Origin: Saprospiraceae bacterium
GTDB lineage: Bacteria; Bacteroidota; Bacteroidia; Chitinophagales; Saprospiraceae
Direction: 5' to 3'
DNA length: 64,000 bases
Assembly: GCA_020630435.1 (NCBI GenBank)
Contig: JAHDBJ010000014.1
Coordinates: forward strand, 1 to 64,000
A model generated the notes under the pieces. That model made no database searches. It saw only the letters and a program-made list of their open reading frames with translations, and had not been told where the DNA came from. Shown here piece by piece: positions 17,679 through 27,844 of the stretch; position 1 is the first letter of the stretch; the number at the start of each line of letters is the position of its first letter. Made by a program: the position numbers and the translations under genes.

Positions 17679-18641
17679 ATGAATATTATTTCTCTTCGTC
17701 CTATCATTATTGTAATCTGTCTCATTTTATTAGTGTTTGCACTCAGAGCAAGTAATTCTACAGATAAAACGCTAGATTCATTATCCATAGAATCCTATAT
17801 AAAACAGCAAAATATTGATGCCAAATCGCTCAATACAGGATTATTCTATACAATGCCAAAAGAAGGAAAAGGTCAGAATCCAAAAAAAAATGATTACGTA
17901 TTAGTAAATTTTAAAGGGATGTTACTAGATGGGACTGTTTTTGATGCTTCAGAAGTAGGTAGTCCTTTTGTTTTTCAAGTTGGGCATCGTCAAGTAATTA
18001 GAGGCTGGGAAATAGGGATATTAGTATTTAAAGTTGGAGGTAAAGGAACGATTTATATACCTCCTCAATTAGCATATGGCAAAACTGGCGCAGGCGTCAT
18101 AAGACCAAATGCTCCTGTCAAGTTTGAAATTGAGCTTTTAAAAATCATGTCTGAATCAGAGTATGATGAATATATGGTAGAACTAGAAAAAAAGGAGCGA
18201 CAAAAGTTTTTAAAACAAAAGAAACTCCAATTTGAGAGAGATAAAAAAGATATTCATTACTACTGTTCCGAGAAACAAATTAGAGCAAAAGCATTGCCTT
18301 CGGGATTAAGCTACAGTATTACTAAAAAAGGAAAAGGAAATAATGCTAAGTCAGGAGATATGTTGACTGTTGCTTATGAAGGAATGTTGACCGATGGAAC
18401 ATCTTTTGATGCTAGCACAAAGAAAAAACCATATATTTTTCCTCTTGGACAAAATAAAGTGATAAAAGGATGGGAAGAAGGTTTGAAAAATTTTAATGAG
18501 GGCAGTGAAGGCTGGCTAATTATCCCTTCGGATATGGCTTATGGCCCTAGGGAAATAAAAGAAGACAATATTCATATACCTGCCAATTCTATTTTAGTAT
18601 TTAAAGTAAAAATTCTTAAAATAGAAAGTGCTAAGAAATAG
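17679..18641 (+). CDS. Exported protein with two FKBP-type peptidyl-prolyl isomerase domains
   Basis: This 320-residue protein has an N-terminal hydrophobic segment (about 7-24) that should export or anchor it in the periplasmic space. FKBP domain 1 (about 45-140) has GMLLDGTVFDAS, the region before RGWEIG and IPPQLAYG. A charged, probably coiled-coil linker (about 145-185) leads to FKBP domain 2 (about 195-315) with GMLTDGTSFDAS, KGWEEGL and IPSDMAYG. Most proline-binding-pocket positions look retained in both, so folding-catalyst or chaperone activity is likely. Fusion of two FKBP units in one exported protein suggests a clamp-like chaperone for secreted or outer-membrane proteins. The ATG at 17679 is preferred over an upstream GTG. 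Confidence 0.88.
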   Translation: MNIISLRPIIIVICLILLVFALRASNSTDKTLDSLSIESYIKQQNIDAKSLNTGLFYTMPKEGKGQNPKKNDYVLVNFKGMLLDGTVFDASEVGSPFVFQVGHRQVIRGWEIGILVFKVGGKGTIYIPPQLAYGKTGAGVIRPNAPVKFEIELLKIMSESEYDEYMVELEKKERQKFLKQKKLQFERDKKDIHYYCSEKQIRAKALPSGLSYSITKKGKGNNAKSGDMLTVAYEGMLTDGTSFDASTKKKPYIFPLGQNKVIKGWEEGLKNFNEGSEGWLIIPSDMAYGPREIKEDNIHIPANSILVFKVKILKIESAKK

Positions 18642-18643
18642 TC

Positions 18644-19291
18644 CTAGGAATCATACGTTTGTAAAAAAGTATTCACAACAGATGTAATATCATCTTTGGG
18701 GTTGTGTAGGATTGTATGGATACCTGCTTGTTTTGCACCTTCGATATTTTCTTTCAAATCATCAATGAAAAGGGTTTCAGAACCTAAAATGCCAGCATCG
18801 TTCAAGACATATTGATACGTTTCAGTATGCGGTTTTCTGTGTTGAATAAGATGAGAATAATAGGCTTTTGTGAAAAAACGTTGATCAAAATCATGGATTT
18901 GATGAGCTTCTTTAAGATAATTGTAAACCCATCGAAGATGCGTCTCATTGGTATTGCTCAATAAAAATATATTGTATTGTTGACTAAGCTGTTCTAATAA
19001 CTGAAATCGTTTAGTAGGAATAGTTAACAAAAGTGCGTTCCAGGCATCGATAATCTGTTGGTCATTAATTTGAAGTGATGAACCTGCTTGCATAATTTTG
19101 ATGAATTCTGCTTCTGTTATTGCTCCCACTTCAAAACGTTCAAAAATTTGATCCTTTTGATTCCTTTTATAAGCTGCTTCAAATTCAGCCGTATTTTTAT
19201 TTAATTTTCGAAAAGCTGCTTCAGTTTTTTTGATGTCAATATCAATAATTACATTGCCTAAATCAAAGATTATATTTTTTATGGAACTCAT
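18644..19291 (-). CDS. HAD-superfamily hydrolase (subfamily IA)
   Basis: This 215-residue protein has all HAD motifs: motif I FDLGNVIIDID (about 7-17, nucleophile and acid aspartates), motif II LLSNTNE (about 107-113), the lysine of motif III in QHRKPHTETY (about 150) and motif IV FIDDLKENIEGA (about 175-186). An alpha-helical cap lies between motifs I and II, as in subfamily IA. The substrate is probably a small phosphorylated metabolite, with no further clue from context. The in-frame upstream start at 19333 is less likely than the ATG at 19291. It converges with the FKBP gene, 2 bp apart. Confidence 0.9.
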   Translation of the reverse strand: MSSIKNIIFDLGNVIIDIDIKKTEAAFRKLNKNTAEFEAAYKRNQKDQIFERFEVGAITEAEFIKIMQAGSSLQINDQQIIDAWNALLLTIPTKRFQLLEQLSQQYNIFLLSNTNETHLRWVYNYLKEAHQIHDFDQRFFTKAYYSHLIQHRKPHTETYQYVLNDAGILGSETLFIDDLKENIEGAKQAGIHTILHNPKDDITSVVNTFLQTYDS

Positions 19292-19315
19292 TTTTATAAA
19301 ATTATGTTGAATACC

Positions 19316-19346
19316 TTGCAATAAAGATTGCAAATATGTAAATTTG
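19316..19346 (+). promoter_or_regulatory. Promoter of the tRNA(CAT) gene
   Basis: TTG (19316-19318) lies 20 nt from a perfect TAAATTTG (19339-19346, consensus TAnnTTTG). The predicted start near 19353 lies about 47 nt before the tRNA. Confidence 0.6.
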
Positions 19347-19399
19347 CGTCCACTTTATGAAAGTTCTGTTGATTATTCATAATGAAATAACATAAAGCA

Positions 19400-19473
19400 G
19401 GTCTCATAGCTCAGTTGGTTAGAGCACCTGACTCATAATCAGGGGGTCCATGGTTCGAGCCCATGTGGGACCA
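19400..19473 (+). tRNA. tRNA with anticodon CAT (elongator Met or lysidine-modified Ile2)
   Basis: The acceptor is GGTCTCA/TGGGACC with discriminator A. The D arm is GCTCAGTTGGTTAGAGC, the anticodon arm CCTGA-CTCATAA-TCAGG gives CAT, and the T arm is CATGG-TTCGAGC-CCATG. The paired 1-72 position argues against initiator tRNA. Sequence alone does not separate elongator Met from Ile2. CCA is not encoded. Confidence 0.93.
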
Positions 19474-19483
19474 CATCTACTTC

Positions 19484-19517
19484 AAAACAGTTACGATTAT
19501 CGTAACTGTTTTTTTTA
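19484..19517 (+). terminator. Intrinsic terminator after tRNA(CAT)
   Basis: AAACAGTTACG (19485-19495) and CGTAACTGTTT (19501-19511) form an 11-bp stem with a 5-nt loop, followed by a T run. Confidence 0.88.
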
Positions 19518-19857
19518 TGCTTGACCTAAAAAATTAAATTTCCTGCCAAGTTCTATGTTTTTATTTTGTTATTTATTAATAATTGTAAATTAGAGATTTA
19601 CAAATAATAATTTTGTTGGTAAAAAGAGAATGAAAAATTATATTTGTGACGTCTTAACTTTTACGTATTTTATAAATAGATACGATATTTTACAAACTCT
19701 ACTACTATAAGTCTTCTTTTTAGGGGTATATAAAAACAGAATAGATGATGTCTATTGTTGACACTATCATCTATGCCTTATTATATGTAATATAAAAAAT
19801 AATACAACTTAACTTTACTTATAAAACTTATTTTAAAACCTTAAACGATTACAACTT

Positions 19858-22800
19858 ATGAAACAAATCCTATTTTGTTTACAATGTCTTTTCCTTATGA
19901 CTCTATTTAGCTTTTCAGTTTATAGTCAGAATATATACTGGAATAAGGTAGACTCATCTACTTTTAGGAATGGGAAAATAATCAAGAAAAATATTCCCCA
20001 AAAATTTAAATTATTTACTTTACAACTAAAAGATTTTCAAAAAAACTTATCAAGTAATGCTCCATTAAGAATAAATCATAAGAGTGTTAAAGGTCTCATA
20101 GTAACTATTCCTATGCCAGATGGGAAATTCCAGCGATTTAAATTATATAGTTCGTCAATAATGGATGAGAAACTTGCTGCTAAATATCCTGATATTAATT
20201 CTTATACAGGTTGGGGTATTGATGATCCTTCGGCCTATCTCAAATTGAGCTCTTCAAATGCAAAAGGTATAAGTGGTATGATTCTTTCAGGTAAACATAG
20301 TACAGTATATTTTGATCCTTATACAGATGATTTATCTACATATATTTTCTATTATAGAGTTGATCGTAATCAAAAAGGACTAAAAAAATTCAAATGTTCA
20401 ACAGATGAGCAATCAATTAATATGAACTCTAATCAAAGGAATTCTTCTAGTCAAAGGAATACAAATGATCAAACATTAAGAGATTATCGTTTAGTAGTAT
20501 CAACTTCAGGAGAATATACTGCATATCATGGAGGCACCAAAGCAGGGGCTTTGGCTGCTATTAATACTACAATGACTAGAGTTAATGGTATATACGAAAT
20601 TGATTTTGCAATAACTATGACTGTAATTTCAAATACTGATGATGTAATCTTTACGAATGCATCAACTGATCCGTATACAAATAATCTAAATACACAGTTA
20701 AAAAATGAATTAAATAGTACAATTGGACTTGCGAATTTTGATATTGGACACTTATTTCACCAAGAAACGAATAGTAATGGGAATGCGGGATGTATAGGAT
20801 GTGTATGTAGTAATGCAAGTAGTGGCGAAAAAGGTAGTGCTTTTACTTCTCACATAACTCCAGAGGGAGATCCATTTGATGTTGATTTTGTTGCTCATGA
20901 AATGGGACATCAATTTGGAGCTAATCATACATGGACTTTTAATGGTAGTGAAGGAACAGGAGTACAAGCAGAACCAGGTAGTGGTTCTACAATTATGGGA
21001 TATGCTGGTATAACAGGTGCAACTGATGTTCAATCAAACAGTGATGATTATTTCCATTATTATAATATAGATCAAGTTTCTGCTTATGTACAATCTCAAT
21101 CGTGTCATTCTGGTACATCTTTATCAAATTCTGCACCTATTGCTGATGCAGGTCCAAACTATACAATACCTGAAATGACAGCTTTTGTTTTACGGGGAAA
21201 TGCAACAGATGCAGATGGAGGAGATGTGCTTACATATTGTTGGGAACAAACAGACGTTAACACTTCAGTTACATATCCAAATAAGAATAATGCAACAGGG
21301 ACTACTAACTTTAGGTCAAGACCACCATCAACTTTTCCCGATAGATATATGCCACAGTTAAGTGATATTATTGCTGGAAATCTTACAAATCAGTGGGAAA
21401 CAGTTTCGGATGTTTGTAGAAACTTGAATTTTGCGCTTGTTGTTAGGGATAATGCAGTAGGAGGAGGTCAAACTCATTCTGATTTAATGCAACTTACAAT
21501 AGATTGTAATTCTGGCCCATTTGTAACAAATGTTCCAAATGGAGGTGAAGTATGGGATGTAGGGACAACAGAAAATGTAACTTGGGATGTAGCAGGGACA
21601 ACAGCAGCACCAGTAAGTTGTGCGAATGTTGATATTTTGATGTCAACAGATGGCGGAAACACTTATCCGATAACATTAGCATCAGGTGTACCAAATGACG
21701 GAACCCACCCTATCACGGTTCCTAATAATGTGGGAACAACCAATAGAATGATGGTCGTATGCTCTGATAATATCTTTTTTGATATTTCTAATGGAGATTT
21801 TACTATTGAATCTAGTGGTCCTAAAGTTAATCTATCCACTGCTTCTATCTTAACAGAAGCAGAAGGGACAGACTGTAATACAAGAAGTGTTTCTTTTGAT
21901 ATTACGATGTCTCAAGCCCCTAGTGCGAATGCTAATGCAACTTGGAGTTTTTCTGGTAGTACTACTAATGGAACAGACTATTCTGTAACGGGAGGAACAA
22001 GCCATACATTTACAACAGCTAATTGGTCAACACCTCATACCGTGACTCTTGACATTGAACAAGATGCTGTTGTAGAGGGAGATGAAACGATTATTGTTGA
22101 CATTACAGGAGTTACAGGAGGTGGAGCCGTAGTTGGAACTCCTAGTCAGTTAACCTTTACTTTAAATAATGATGATATAGATCCTTCTACTGGTGGTACA
22201 ACCACTACAACAGTTACACTAATAGATGATAAGATCGACTCAGGATCACAACAAGTTACTTGGTGTACTTATGATTGGGATAATGGTGAGGGGGCAGTTG
22301 GTCCAGGAGAAAATAGTTGGGGAATATATACAGATACAAGTACAGGAGATCAATGGTATGAAGTATCAGATTTGAACAATGGAAATTCAAATACTTTTGG
22401 ATGCCCTAATACAAGAACCTCCTCAAGTGGTAGTGCTGCATATCAAGCAAATAGTACTTCTCAGACTATGGTATATACTCAGGTAAATACAACAGGGATT
22501 ACAAATTTAAATCTTTCTTTTAATTACTTATGTAATGGAGAAATATTTAATGGGACATATTATGATTACGGATTGTTATTGTATTCTGTAGATGGTACAA
22601 ATTTTAATACAATACCAGGTACAACAGAAATACAAGGAGTTACTAATGTAACAGCGTATAATCTCACTTTACCAGCAGCATTAGAAAATCAAGCTACACT
22701 TTATTTAGCATGGTATTGGGAAAATGATAGTTCTGTTGGTAATGATCCTGCTTTTGCCATGGATGATGTGGTATTAACAGGTACACAAACGGTAACGACT

Positions 22801-24984
22801 ACAACCTCAATACAAACAACAGTGAATTCTTCTTCGGGCTATGCTGAACATGATTTAGGACCTAATCAAACGGTTCATTTCTATGATCAAACGACAGGAA
22901 ACATTATGGCTACGATTGAAGAACTATCTGGACATGACTATGGCTGTACTAGAGTAGAGGTAGACCGAGCAGGAGTAGATGACACAGCATGGATAGGTGG
23001 TAATCAAGTTAGTAATAAGACATTTAAGGTAAGCCCAACAAATAATAATCCATCAGGTTCATATAAAGTTACATTATACTATGAAGCGGCAGAACTTCCA
23101 AACTTTTTATCAAGTATTCAATCTATGGTAAAAGCACCCACAGCTATAGATAATGGGACAAATACAACCTCAAACTCTCAAGCTGTTGCTGTAACTCAAG
23201 CTGCTTTTGGTAGTGATTATCAATTTGCAGCAACTTTTAATACAGGATTTTCAGGTTTTGGATTATCGGATGCACTAGCAGGTTCTTTACCAGATACTCC
23301 AACTCCTCCTGCTGCACCAAGTGCTCTAGTAGCGAATAACCCAACGACAAGTACAATAGATGTGAGTTGGACAGATAATTCGAGTGATGAAGATAATTTT
23401 GAATTGCAACGTTCGTTAACAGCAGGCAGTGGTTTTACAACAATTGCGACATTAGGAGCGAATACAACAAGTTATACCGATACAGGTTTAGCAAGTGCTA
23501 CGACGTATTGGTATCGAGTGCGAGCTACGAATACTGGCGGCGATTCTGGCTGGAGTAATGAAGATGATGAAACGACGACGAGCTCTGCTACGGTGCCCGA
23601 TTTTCCAACAGATTTGGTTGTCACCTTATCGGGTACGAACGATGCTGCTTTAACTTGGACGGATAACGCTAGTAATGAAGATTCGTATAGGGTATTCAGG
23701 AAAGTAGGAACAGGAACATGGTCTGTGTACGCTACCCTTGGAGCAGATGTAACCAGTTATACCGATACAGGACTATCTGTAGGCATAGAATATTGTTATA
23801 AAATCAGAGCATTTAATGCGGTAGGAGGTTCGACAAGTTTTACGAATACAGAATGTTTAACCATAGCGACTTCGGTACCTGCGACACCTACGGATTTAAT
23901 AGGTTCAGTTGATTCTCCAACTTCTATACGTTTGGATTGGACGGATAATGCAGATAATGAATCGTATTACCGAGTTTTACGAAGACTAGGTTCTTCAGAT
24001 ACATGGCTTGTGATAAAAGAGAAGGTTGCAAATTCGCAAGCACATATCGACTCAGATGTAACTCCAGGTGTAGAGTATTGTTACAAAGTTAGAGCATTCA
24101 ATTCTTTTGGGCCTTCACCAGGCTTATCGAATGTGGTTTGCATAACGATACAGACAGAGATACCAGAGACACCTTCGGATTTGGTTGCCTGCCCAGAGAC
24201 AACGACATCTGTACGATTGACATGGGCCGATAATTCAGATAAAGAAGATAAATATCGAATATTTAGAAAGACAAGCACGACGGCATGGGAGTTTATAAAG
24301 GAGAAGAGTTCGAATTCGACATTACATATAGATAGTGGTTTAACAACAGGCGTAGAATATTGCTATAAGATACGCGCAATAAATACGGCAGGACCATCGA
24401 CAGGATTTTCGAATACATCGTGTACCACGATACCAACAGTAATACCTCTGGCGCCCTCTGATTTGGTAGCGACGACAGTATCATCGAGTTCGATAGATTT
24501 GAGTTGGACGGATAATGCAGATAATGAAGGATATACGAAGATATTCCGAAAGGCTGGAACGGGGGCATGGCTCTTAATCGGCAATGCAGCGAAGGATGAG
24601 ACGAGTTATAGTGATACGGGCTTATCTTCGGGGACAGAATATTGTTACAAGGTACGTTCATTCAATATCATAGGTGGTTCTACATCACCAATATATTCCA
24701 ATACAGACTGTGCGACGACAGGGGCAACATTGGCACGGTTGAGTAAAGAGGAAATACGGTTATATCCAAATCCTGCGAAGAATCAGGTTTATATAGAATT
24801 GCCAAGAACAACAACATTCCCAGTTCGAATGGAGATGTTTTCAACAATGGGACAGCGTGTCCTAGCAAAAGAGTTGAACGAAACGACAACCAGATTAGAA
24901 ACTTCTCATTTAACAAAAGGTGTTTACATATTAAGAATTGATGATGGAGGGACAAACCATCAATTTAAATTAATTGTTAATTAA
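19858..24984 (+). CDS. Giant secreted metzincin protease with Calx-beta, FN3 repeats and T9SS sorting domain
   Basis: This is a 1708-residue secreted protein. A signal peptide (1-23) and a propeptide-like region precede a reprolysin-type zinc protease domain (about 205-425). The domain has HEMGHQFGANH at 347-357 (zinc ligands His347, His351, His357; catalytic Glu348) and a Met-turn GSTIMGYAG at Met380. Downstream are an Ig-like/PKD-type region (NSAPIADAGPN), a Kre9-like segment (PNGGEVWDVG), a Calx-beta domain (about 660-770), a jelly-roll domain with AMDDVVL and five fibronectin type III repeats (about 1150-1620), each with a WTDN and a YxYRVR or EYCYK motif. A type IX secretion C-terminal domain (about 1632-1708, LYPNPAKNQVYI to GVYILRI) ends the protein. 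It should be exported by T9SS to the surface or medium. The substrate is unknown. Confidence 0.93.
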   Translation: MKQILFCLQCLFLMTLFSFSVYSQNIYWNKVDSSTFRNGKIIKKNIPQKFKLFTLQLKDFQKNLSSNAPLRINHKSVKGLIVTIPMPDGKFQRFKLYSSSIMDEKLAAKYPDINSYTGWGIDDPSAYLKLSSSNAKGISGMILSGKHSTVYFDPYTDDLSTYIFYYRVDRNQKGLKKFKCSTDEQSINMNSNQRNSSSQRNTNDQTLRDYRLVVSTSGEYTAYHGGTKAGALAAINTTMTRVNGIYEIDFAITMTVISNTDDVIFTNASTDPYTNNLNTQLKNELNSTIGLANFDIGHLFHQETNSNGNAGCIGCVCSNASSGEKGSAFTSHITPEGDPFDVDFVAHEMGHQFGANHTWTFNGSEGTGVQAEPGSGSTIMGYAGITGATDVQSNSDDYFHYYNIDQVSAYVQSQSCHSGTSLSNSAPIADAGPNYTIPEMTAFVLRGNATDADGGDVLTYCWEQTDVNTSVTYPNKNNATGTTNFRSRPPSTFPDRYMPQLSDIIAGNLTNQWETVSDVCRNLNFALVVRDNAVGGGQTHSDLMQLTIDCNSGPFVTNVPNGGEVWDVGTTENVTWDVAGTTAAPVSCANVDILMSTDGGNTYPITLASGVPNDGTHPITVPNNVGTTNRMMVVCSDNIFFDISNGDFTIESSGPKVNLSTASILTEAEGTDCNTRSVSFDITMSQAPSANANATWSFSGSTTNGTDYSVTGGTSHTFTTANWSTPHTVTLDIEQDAVVEGDETIIVDITGVTGGGAVVGTPSQLTFTLNNDDIDPSTGGTTTTTVTLIDDKIDSGSQQVTWCTYDWDNGEGAVGPGENSWGIYTDTSTGDQWYEVSDLNNGNSNTFGCPNTRTSSSGSAAYQANSTSQTMVYTQVNTTGITNLNLSFNYLCNGEIFNGTYYDYGLLLYSVDGTNFNTIPGTTEIQGVTNVTAYNLTLPAALENQATLYLAWYWENDSSVGNDPAFAMDDVVLTGTQTVTTTTSIQTTVNSSSGYAEHDLGPNQTVHFYDQTTGNIMATIEELSGHDYGCTRVEVDRAGVDDTAWIGGNQVSNKTFKVSPTNNNPSGSYKVTLYYEAAELPNFLSSIQSMVKAPTAIDNGTNTTSNSQAVAVTQAAFGSDYQFAATFNTGFSGFGLSDALAGSLPDTPTPPAAPSALVANNPTTSTIDVSWTDNSSDEDNFELQRSLTAGSGFTTIATLGANTTSYTDTGLASATTYWYRVRATNTGGDSGWSNEDDETTTSSATVPDFPTDLVVTLSGTNDAALTWTDNASNEDSYRVFRKVGTGTWSVYATLGADVTSYTDTGLSVGIEYCYKIRAFNAVGGSTSFTNTECLTIATSVPATPTDLIGSVDSPTSIRLDWTDNADNESYYRVLRRLGSSDTWLVIKEKVANSQAHIDSDVTPGVEYCYKVRAFNSFGPSPGLSNVVCITIQTEIPETPSDLVACPETTTSVRLTWADNSDKEDKYRIFRKTSTTAWEFIKEKSSNSTLHIDSGLTTGVEYCYKIRAINTAGPSTGFSNTSCTTIPTVIPLAPSDLVATTVSSSSIDLSWTDNADNEGYTKIFRKAGTGAWLLIGNAAKDETSYSDTGLSSGTEYCYKVRSFNIIGGSTSPIYSNTDCATTGATLARLSKEEIRLYPNPAKNQVYIELPRTTTFPVRMEMFSTMGQRVLAKELNETTTRLETSHLTKGVYILRIDDGGTNHQFKLIVN

Positions 24985-25004
24985 ACAATAACCTTAAATT
25001 TTAT

Positions 25005-25042
25005 AAAAATGCTTGTATCATATTTTGGTACAAGCATTTTTT
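25005..25042 (+). terminator. Intrinsic terminator after the metalloprotease gene
   Basis: AAAATGCTTGTA (25006-25017) pairs with TACAAGCATTTT (25029-25040), 12 bp, followed by T residues. It could act in both directions, because the neighbouring gene is convergent. Confidence 0.85.
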
Positions 25043-25047
25043 ATTTT

Positions 25048-25944
25048 CTATTTCAAAATATAAATACCATTTGAGGAATTGGATAGCCATTTTTCTCGTT
25101 TATACCTATCATTAGCCAATAAAGCTGCTATATCTTTGCCAACATTTTTATCTAATTTAAAATAGATATGATTAGATAAACGGATTAGTCGTTGGCTAGA
25201 AGAAGAAGTTACGTCGATTACCTCTATCGTATCTTTTTGTTTATTGGAACTAATTCCATCTCTCCCCAATCGTTTTCTACCATGAATCCATTTCGATAGT
25301 TTTAATAATCGGTCTTTTTTATGGATATATATAACAATCTTAGCTGTGTTACGAGTTAATTGTTTTAGGCTTTTTTCAAATACATCGGAATCCAAATCTG
25401 CTGCTACGAATATAACCGTATTTAAATGATAATTTACAGAATCTAGATTAGCAATAATACCTTCAAATACTCTATTTCCCATAGAGTGACTTAAGACATT
25501 TTTTTGTAAACCTTCCACCGAGAATAGAACAGCCATGAGTGTACGAATCGAGGAACCCTTTTGAGGAGCTTCATTCCACAGATGTTTATATCGAATATCA
25601 TTTCCATGCCATTCGATGGAGATTATTTTTTTAAATTGGTTAATACGACTGAGTTTTTTTATGGAATGTTTGTGATAAGGTGTTATACTACCATACAAAG
25701 AATGAAAATAGAATAATACACTTTTATCTTCTTGTTGAATCAAAAAAGATTTCGCTTCATCAATATCGATAGAATCGATATCGTATTTTTTATATTTTAG
25801 TTTTGCGACCCGATTCTTCTTATATGTTCCTATCTCAATGTATTTTTTATGAATATCAATATAAAGGTTTGGGGACTTATGCTTGGCGAATATAGGTGAA
25901 GTTATTCCGAATAGGAAAGCGTTAAGCAATATTAGATTTTTCAT
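25048..25944 (-). CDS. Secreted alpha/beta hydrolase, DUF900 type
   Basis: This 298-residue protein begins with a signal peptide (MKNLILLNAFLFGITSPIFA). The core matches the DUF900-like alpha/beta hydrolases: an oxyanion-strand motif LFYFHSLYGS, the nucleophile elbow SHSMGNRVFEG (Ser in the centre), a putative acid loop HKKDRLLKLSKWIHG followed by RLGRDG, and a late His in SNHIYFKL. The substrate is unknown. The longer frame to 26016 adds a non-signal-like extension, so the ATG at 25944 is chosen. It is convergent with the protease and downstream of another secreted-protein gene on the same strand. Confidence 0.8.
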   Translation of the reverse strand: MKNLILLNAFLFGITSPIFAKHKSPNLYIDIHKKYIEIGTYKKNRVAKLKYKKYDIDSIDIDEAKSFLIQQEDKSVLFYFHSLYGSITPYHKHSIKKLSRINQFKKIISIEWHGNDIRYKHLWNEAPQKGSSIRTLMAVLFSVEGLQKNVLSHSMGNRVFEGIIANLDSVNYHLNTVIFVAADLDSDVFEKSLKQLTRNTAKIVIYIHKKDRLLKLSKWIHGRKRLGRDGISSNKQKDTIEVIDVTSSSSQRLIRLSNHIYFKLDKNVGKDIAALLANDRYKREKWLSNSSNGIYILK

Positions 25945-26090
25945 GTTTTTCTTTTTTATTAAAAATACAAAAACAACTCCCTTACCGAAGCAAGAGAGCT
26001 GTTGTATTTGAAACATACTTTATGTTTTATAAATATAACTTAACGATTATATAGAGAAATTATTTTTTATGCTTCATAAGTATTAGAATA

Positions 26091-27602
26091 CTATTGTTTG
26101 ATAAAACGTTTTGCTGTGATATGCCCTTTATCATCCATCATTCGAATGAAGTAAATACCTACGGGGTATGAAGAGACATCCAATCGAACATTATATTGAT
26201 CTTGAATATTTACTGTACTAATCGCTTTGCCAGACATATCAAGTACCATAATATCTTGATAATTATGTTCCGAACTGAAGTCGATATTTACAAATTTAGT
26301 AGCAGGATTTGGATACATACTGATATTCGGTATTAAATCTTCTGAGGTTGTTCTCATTTGATTGCCCCAGCCTTTCAAGAATGCCTCAAGTGATTGGTCT
26401 GTTCCTCCTGATGCCATATGACTAAAGGCGATTGCATCAAGTTCTGTTGGTTCATACGGTTCGTGCGGACCATTATTCATACAAGGCTCATCACTACATT
26501 CTACATGAAGATCCCAAATTGTTCCTGGTCCGCTACAATCGTCTCCTGTTATACAAATCTCAATTAATTGTCCCGCTTCTACAAAAACCTGTGCGGTAAA
26601 GTCATTTCCTCCTCCTCCGATTCCACCTACACAAGCTGGATAAGTAGCTAGTAGTTCAGCGGTTGTATAATTTGAAGAATATAAACCAGACTCAACTTCG
26701 TGTGAACCATCTATAAATACATCTAGATGATCGGGTTGGTAACGTGTATCAAATGTAAAACATAACCAAATATCACAATCTGCAACATACGGATGACAAA
26801 TTTCACCAACACCACCTGAAAAGTCTTCATTAATCTCATCACAGATAGTACAGCATTCTGGGAAAACGATGGTTTGAGGTTCTAAATGGCAACACCAGCC
26901 TGTTCCGTCCTCAAAGACATATCGGAATGTAAAGCTATCCCCTCCTTCAATGCCTGCACCACAATCTGTAATAATGACACAGATTTCTGTTGATTCTCCA
27001 AGCCCTAGACCACCAGGAATATCAATAGGATACGTAGCTGGATTTCCATTGATACAAACACCACTAGCAGGATCCATAGGTACCATTGTAAACTCTGTCA
27101 TCACATTATCCGAACCGTTGGTGATTTCAAAACAAAGTTCCCAAGTATTTTCACCAACACATTCCAGAGATGTAATGTCTACTTTTGCACATGGACATTC
27201 TTGGATAGGAATACAGTATACATAGTGACAACAAATACGACCTCTAGCAGTATATAGTGTTACTTTAAAACAATATTCTTCATATTCACCTTCTTCAAAA
27301 GTGACAGATACAGGACCATAGACATCACCGCTGCTTAAACTTAAACCAGCTTCGGCAACTACAATTCCCTTATCGTCTTCGATTTTAATAAAGTCAGCAA
27401 CGGGAAAACCCCAATAATGTACATTAAAAGTAACGGTTACTGTTCCATCAAAATTACATTCAACTTCTGAGCTTATCGTAATACAAGGTGCTTCGGAGAC
27501 GATTTCGTCTTTAGGAATCGCTACAGGATCGAGTTGTGCGTTTAAAAATAAAAAATTGCAAACCAATAAAATTAAGGAACATATTATATATTTGGCTTTC
27601 AT
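26091..27602 (-). CDS. Secreted cysteine-rich protein with T9SS sorting domain
   Basis: This 503-residue protein has a signal peptide (about 1-22, ending FLNAQ) and a Cys-rich beta-structured body with repeated ECxC and CxxC pairs (for example EVECNFDGT, CPCAKVDITSLEC and PECCTICDEI). An acidic Gly-rich region with GGIGGGGNDF follows. The C-terminal type IX sorting domain (about 430-503) carries ISMYPNPATKFVNI and PVGIYFIRM. The body resembles no catalytic family known to me; an adhesive or structural surface role is a guess. The start at 27602 gives the signal peptide, while the open frame reaches 27689. It is upstream of the DUF900 hydrolase on the same strand, 146 bp away. Confidence 0.85.
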   Translation of the reverse strand: MKAKYIICSLILLVCNFLFLNAQLDPVAIPKDEIVSEAPCITISSEVECNFDGTVTVTFNVHYWGFPVADFIKIEDDKGIVVAEAGLSLSSGDVYGPVSVTFEEGEYEEYCFKVTLYTARGRICCHYVYCIPIQECPCAKVDITSLECVGENTWELCFEITNGSDNVMTEFTMVPMDPASGVCINGNPATYPIDIPGGLGLGESTEICVIITDCGAGIEGGDSFTFRYVFEDGTGWCCHLEPQTIVFPECCTICDEINEDFSGGVGEICHPYVADCDIWLCFTFDTRYQPDHLDVFIDGSHEVESGLYSSNYTTAELLATYPACVGGIGGGGNDFTAQVFVEAGQLIEICITGDDCSGPGTIWDLHVECSDEPCMNNGPHEPYEPTELDAIAFSHMASGGTDQSLEAFLKGWGNQMRTTSEDLIPNISMYPNPATKFVNIDFSSEHNYQDIMVLDMSGKAISTVNIQDQYNVRLDVSSYPVGIYFIRMMDDKGHITAKRFIKQ

Positions 27603-27844
27603 AGTGTTCAATTTTATAAGATGATTTCCTACTCTATTTAAGAAAAGGCTTTTCGGAATCCGCCTAGATATTTTAACCTTTAGGTTCAATAGTACGTTAA
27701 GAGTGATTCGAATCGTTTGGATATGAAATAAGCGAATATTAATATCCTTATATACCGATTAAGAACACTAGCCTGAAATATGTAATAGTCTTTTTGTATT
27801 TTTTTTAAAAAATATTTTTAAAGGAGATTATTTTATAACGTTCT

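Noticed and set aside
24081-24955. Several minus-strand frames over the FN3 repeats, up to 122 codons
   Set aside because: They are shadows of the metalloprotease gene. They arise from its codon pattern and have low-complexity translations.
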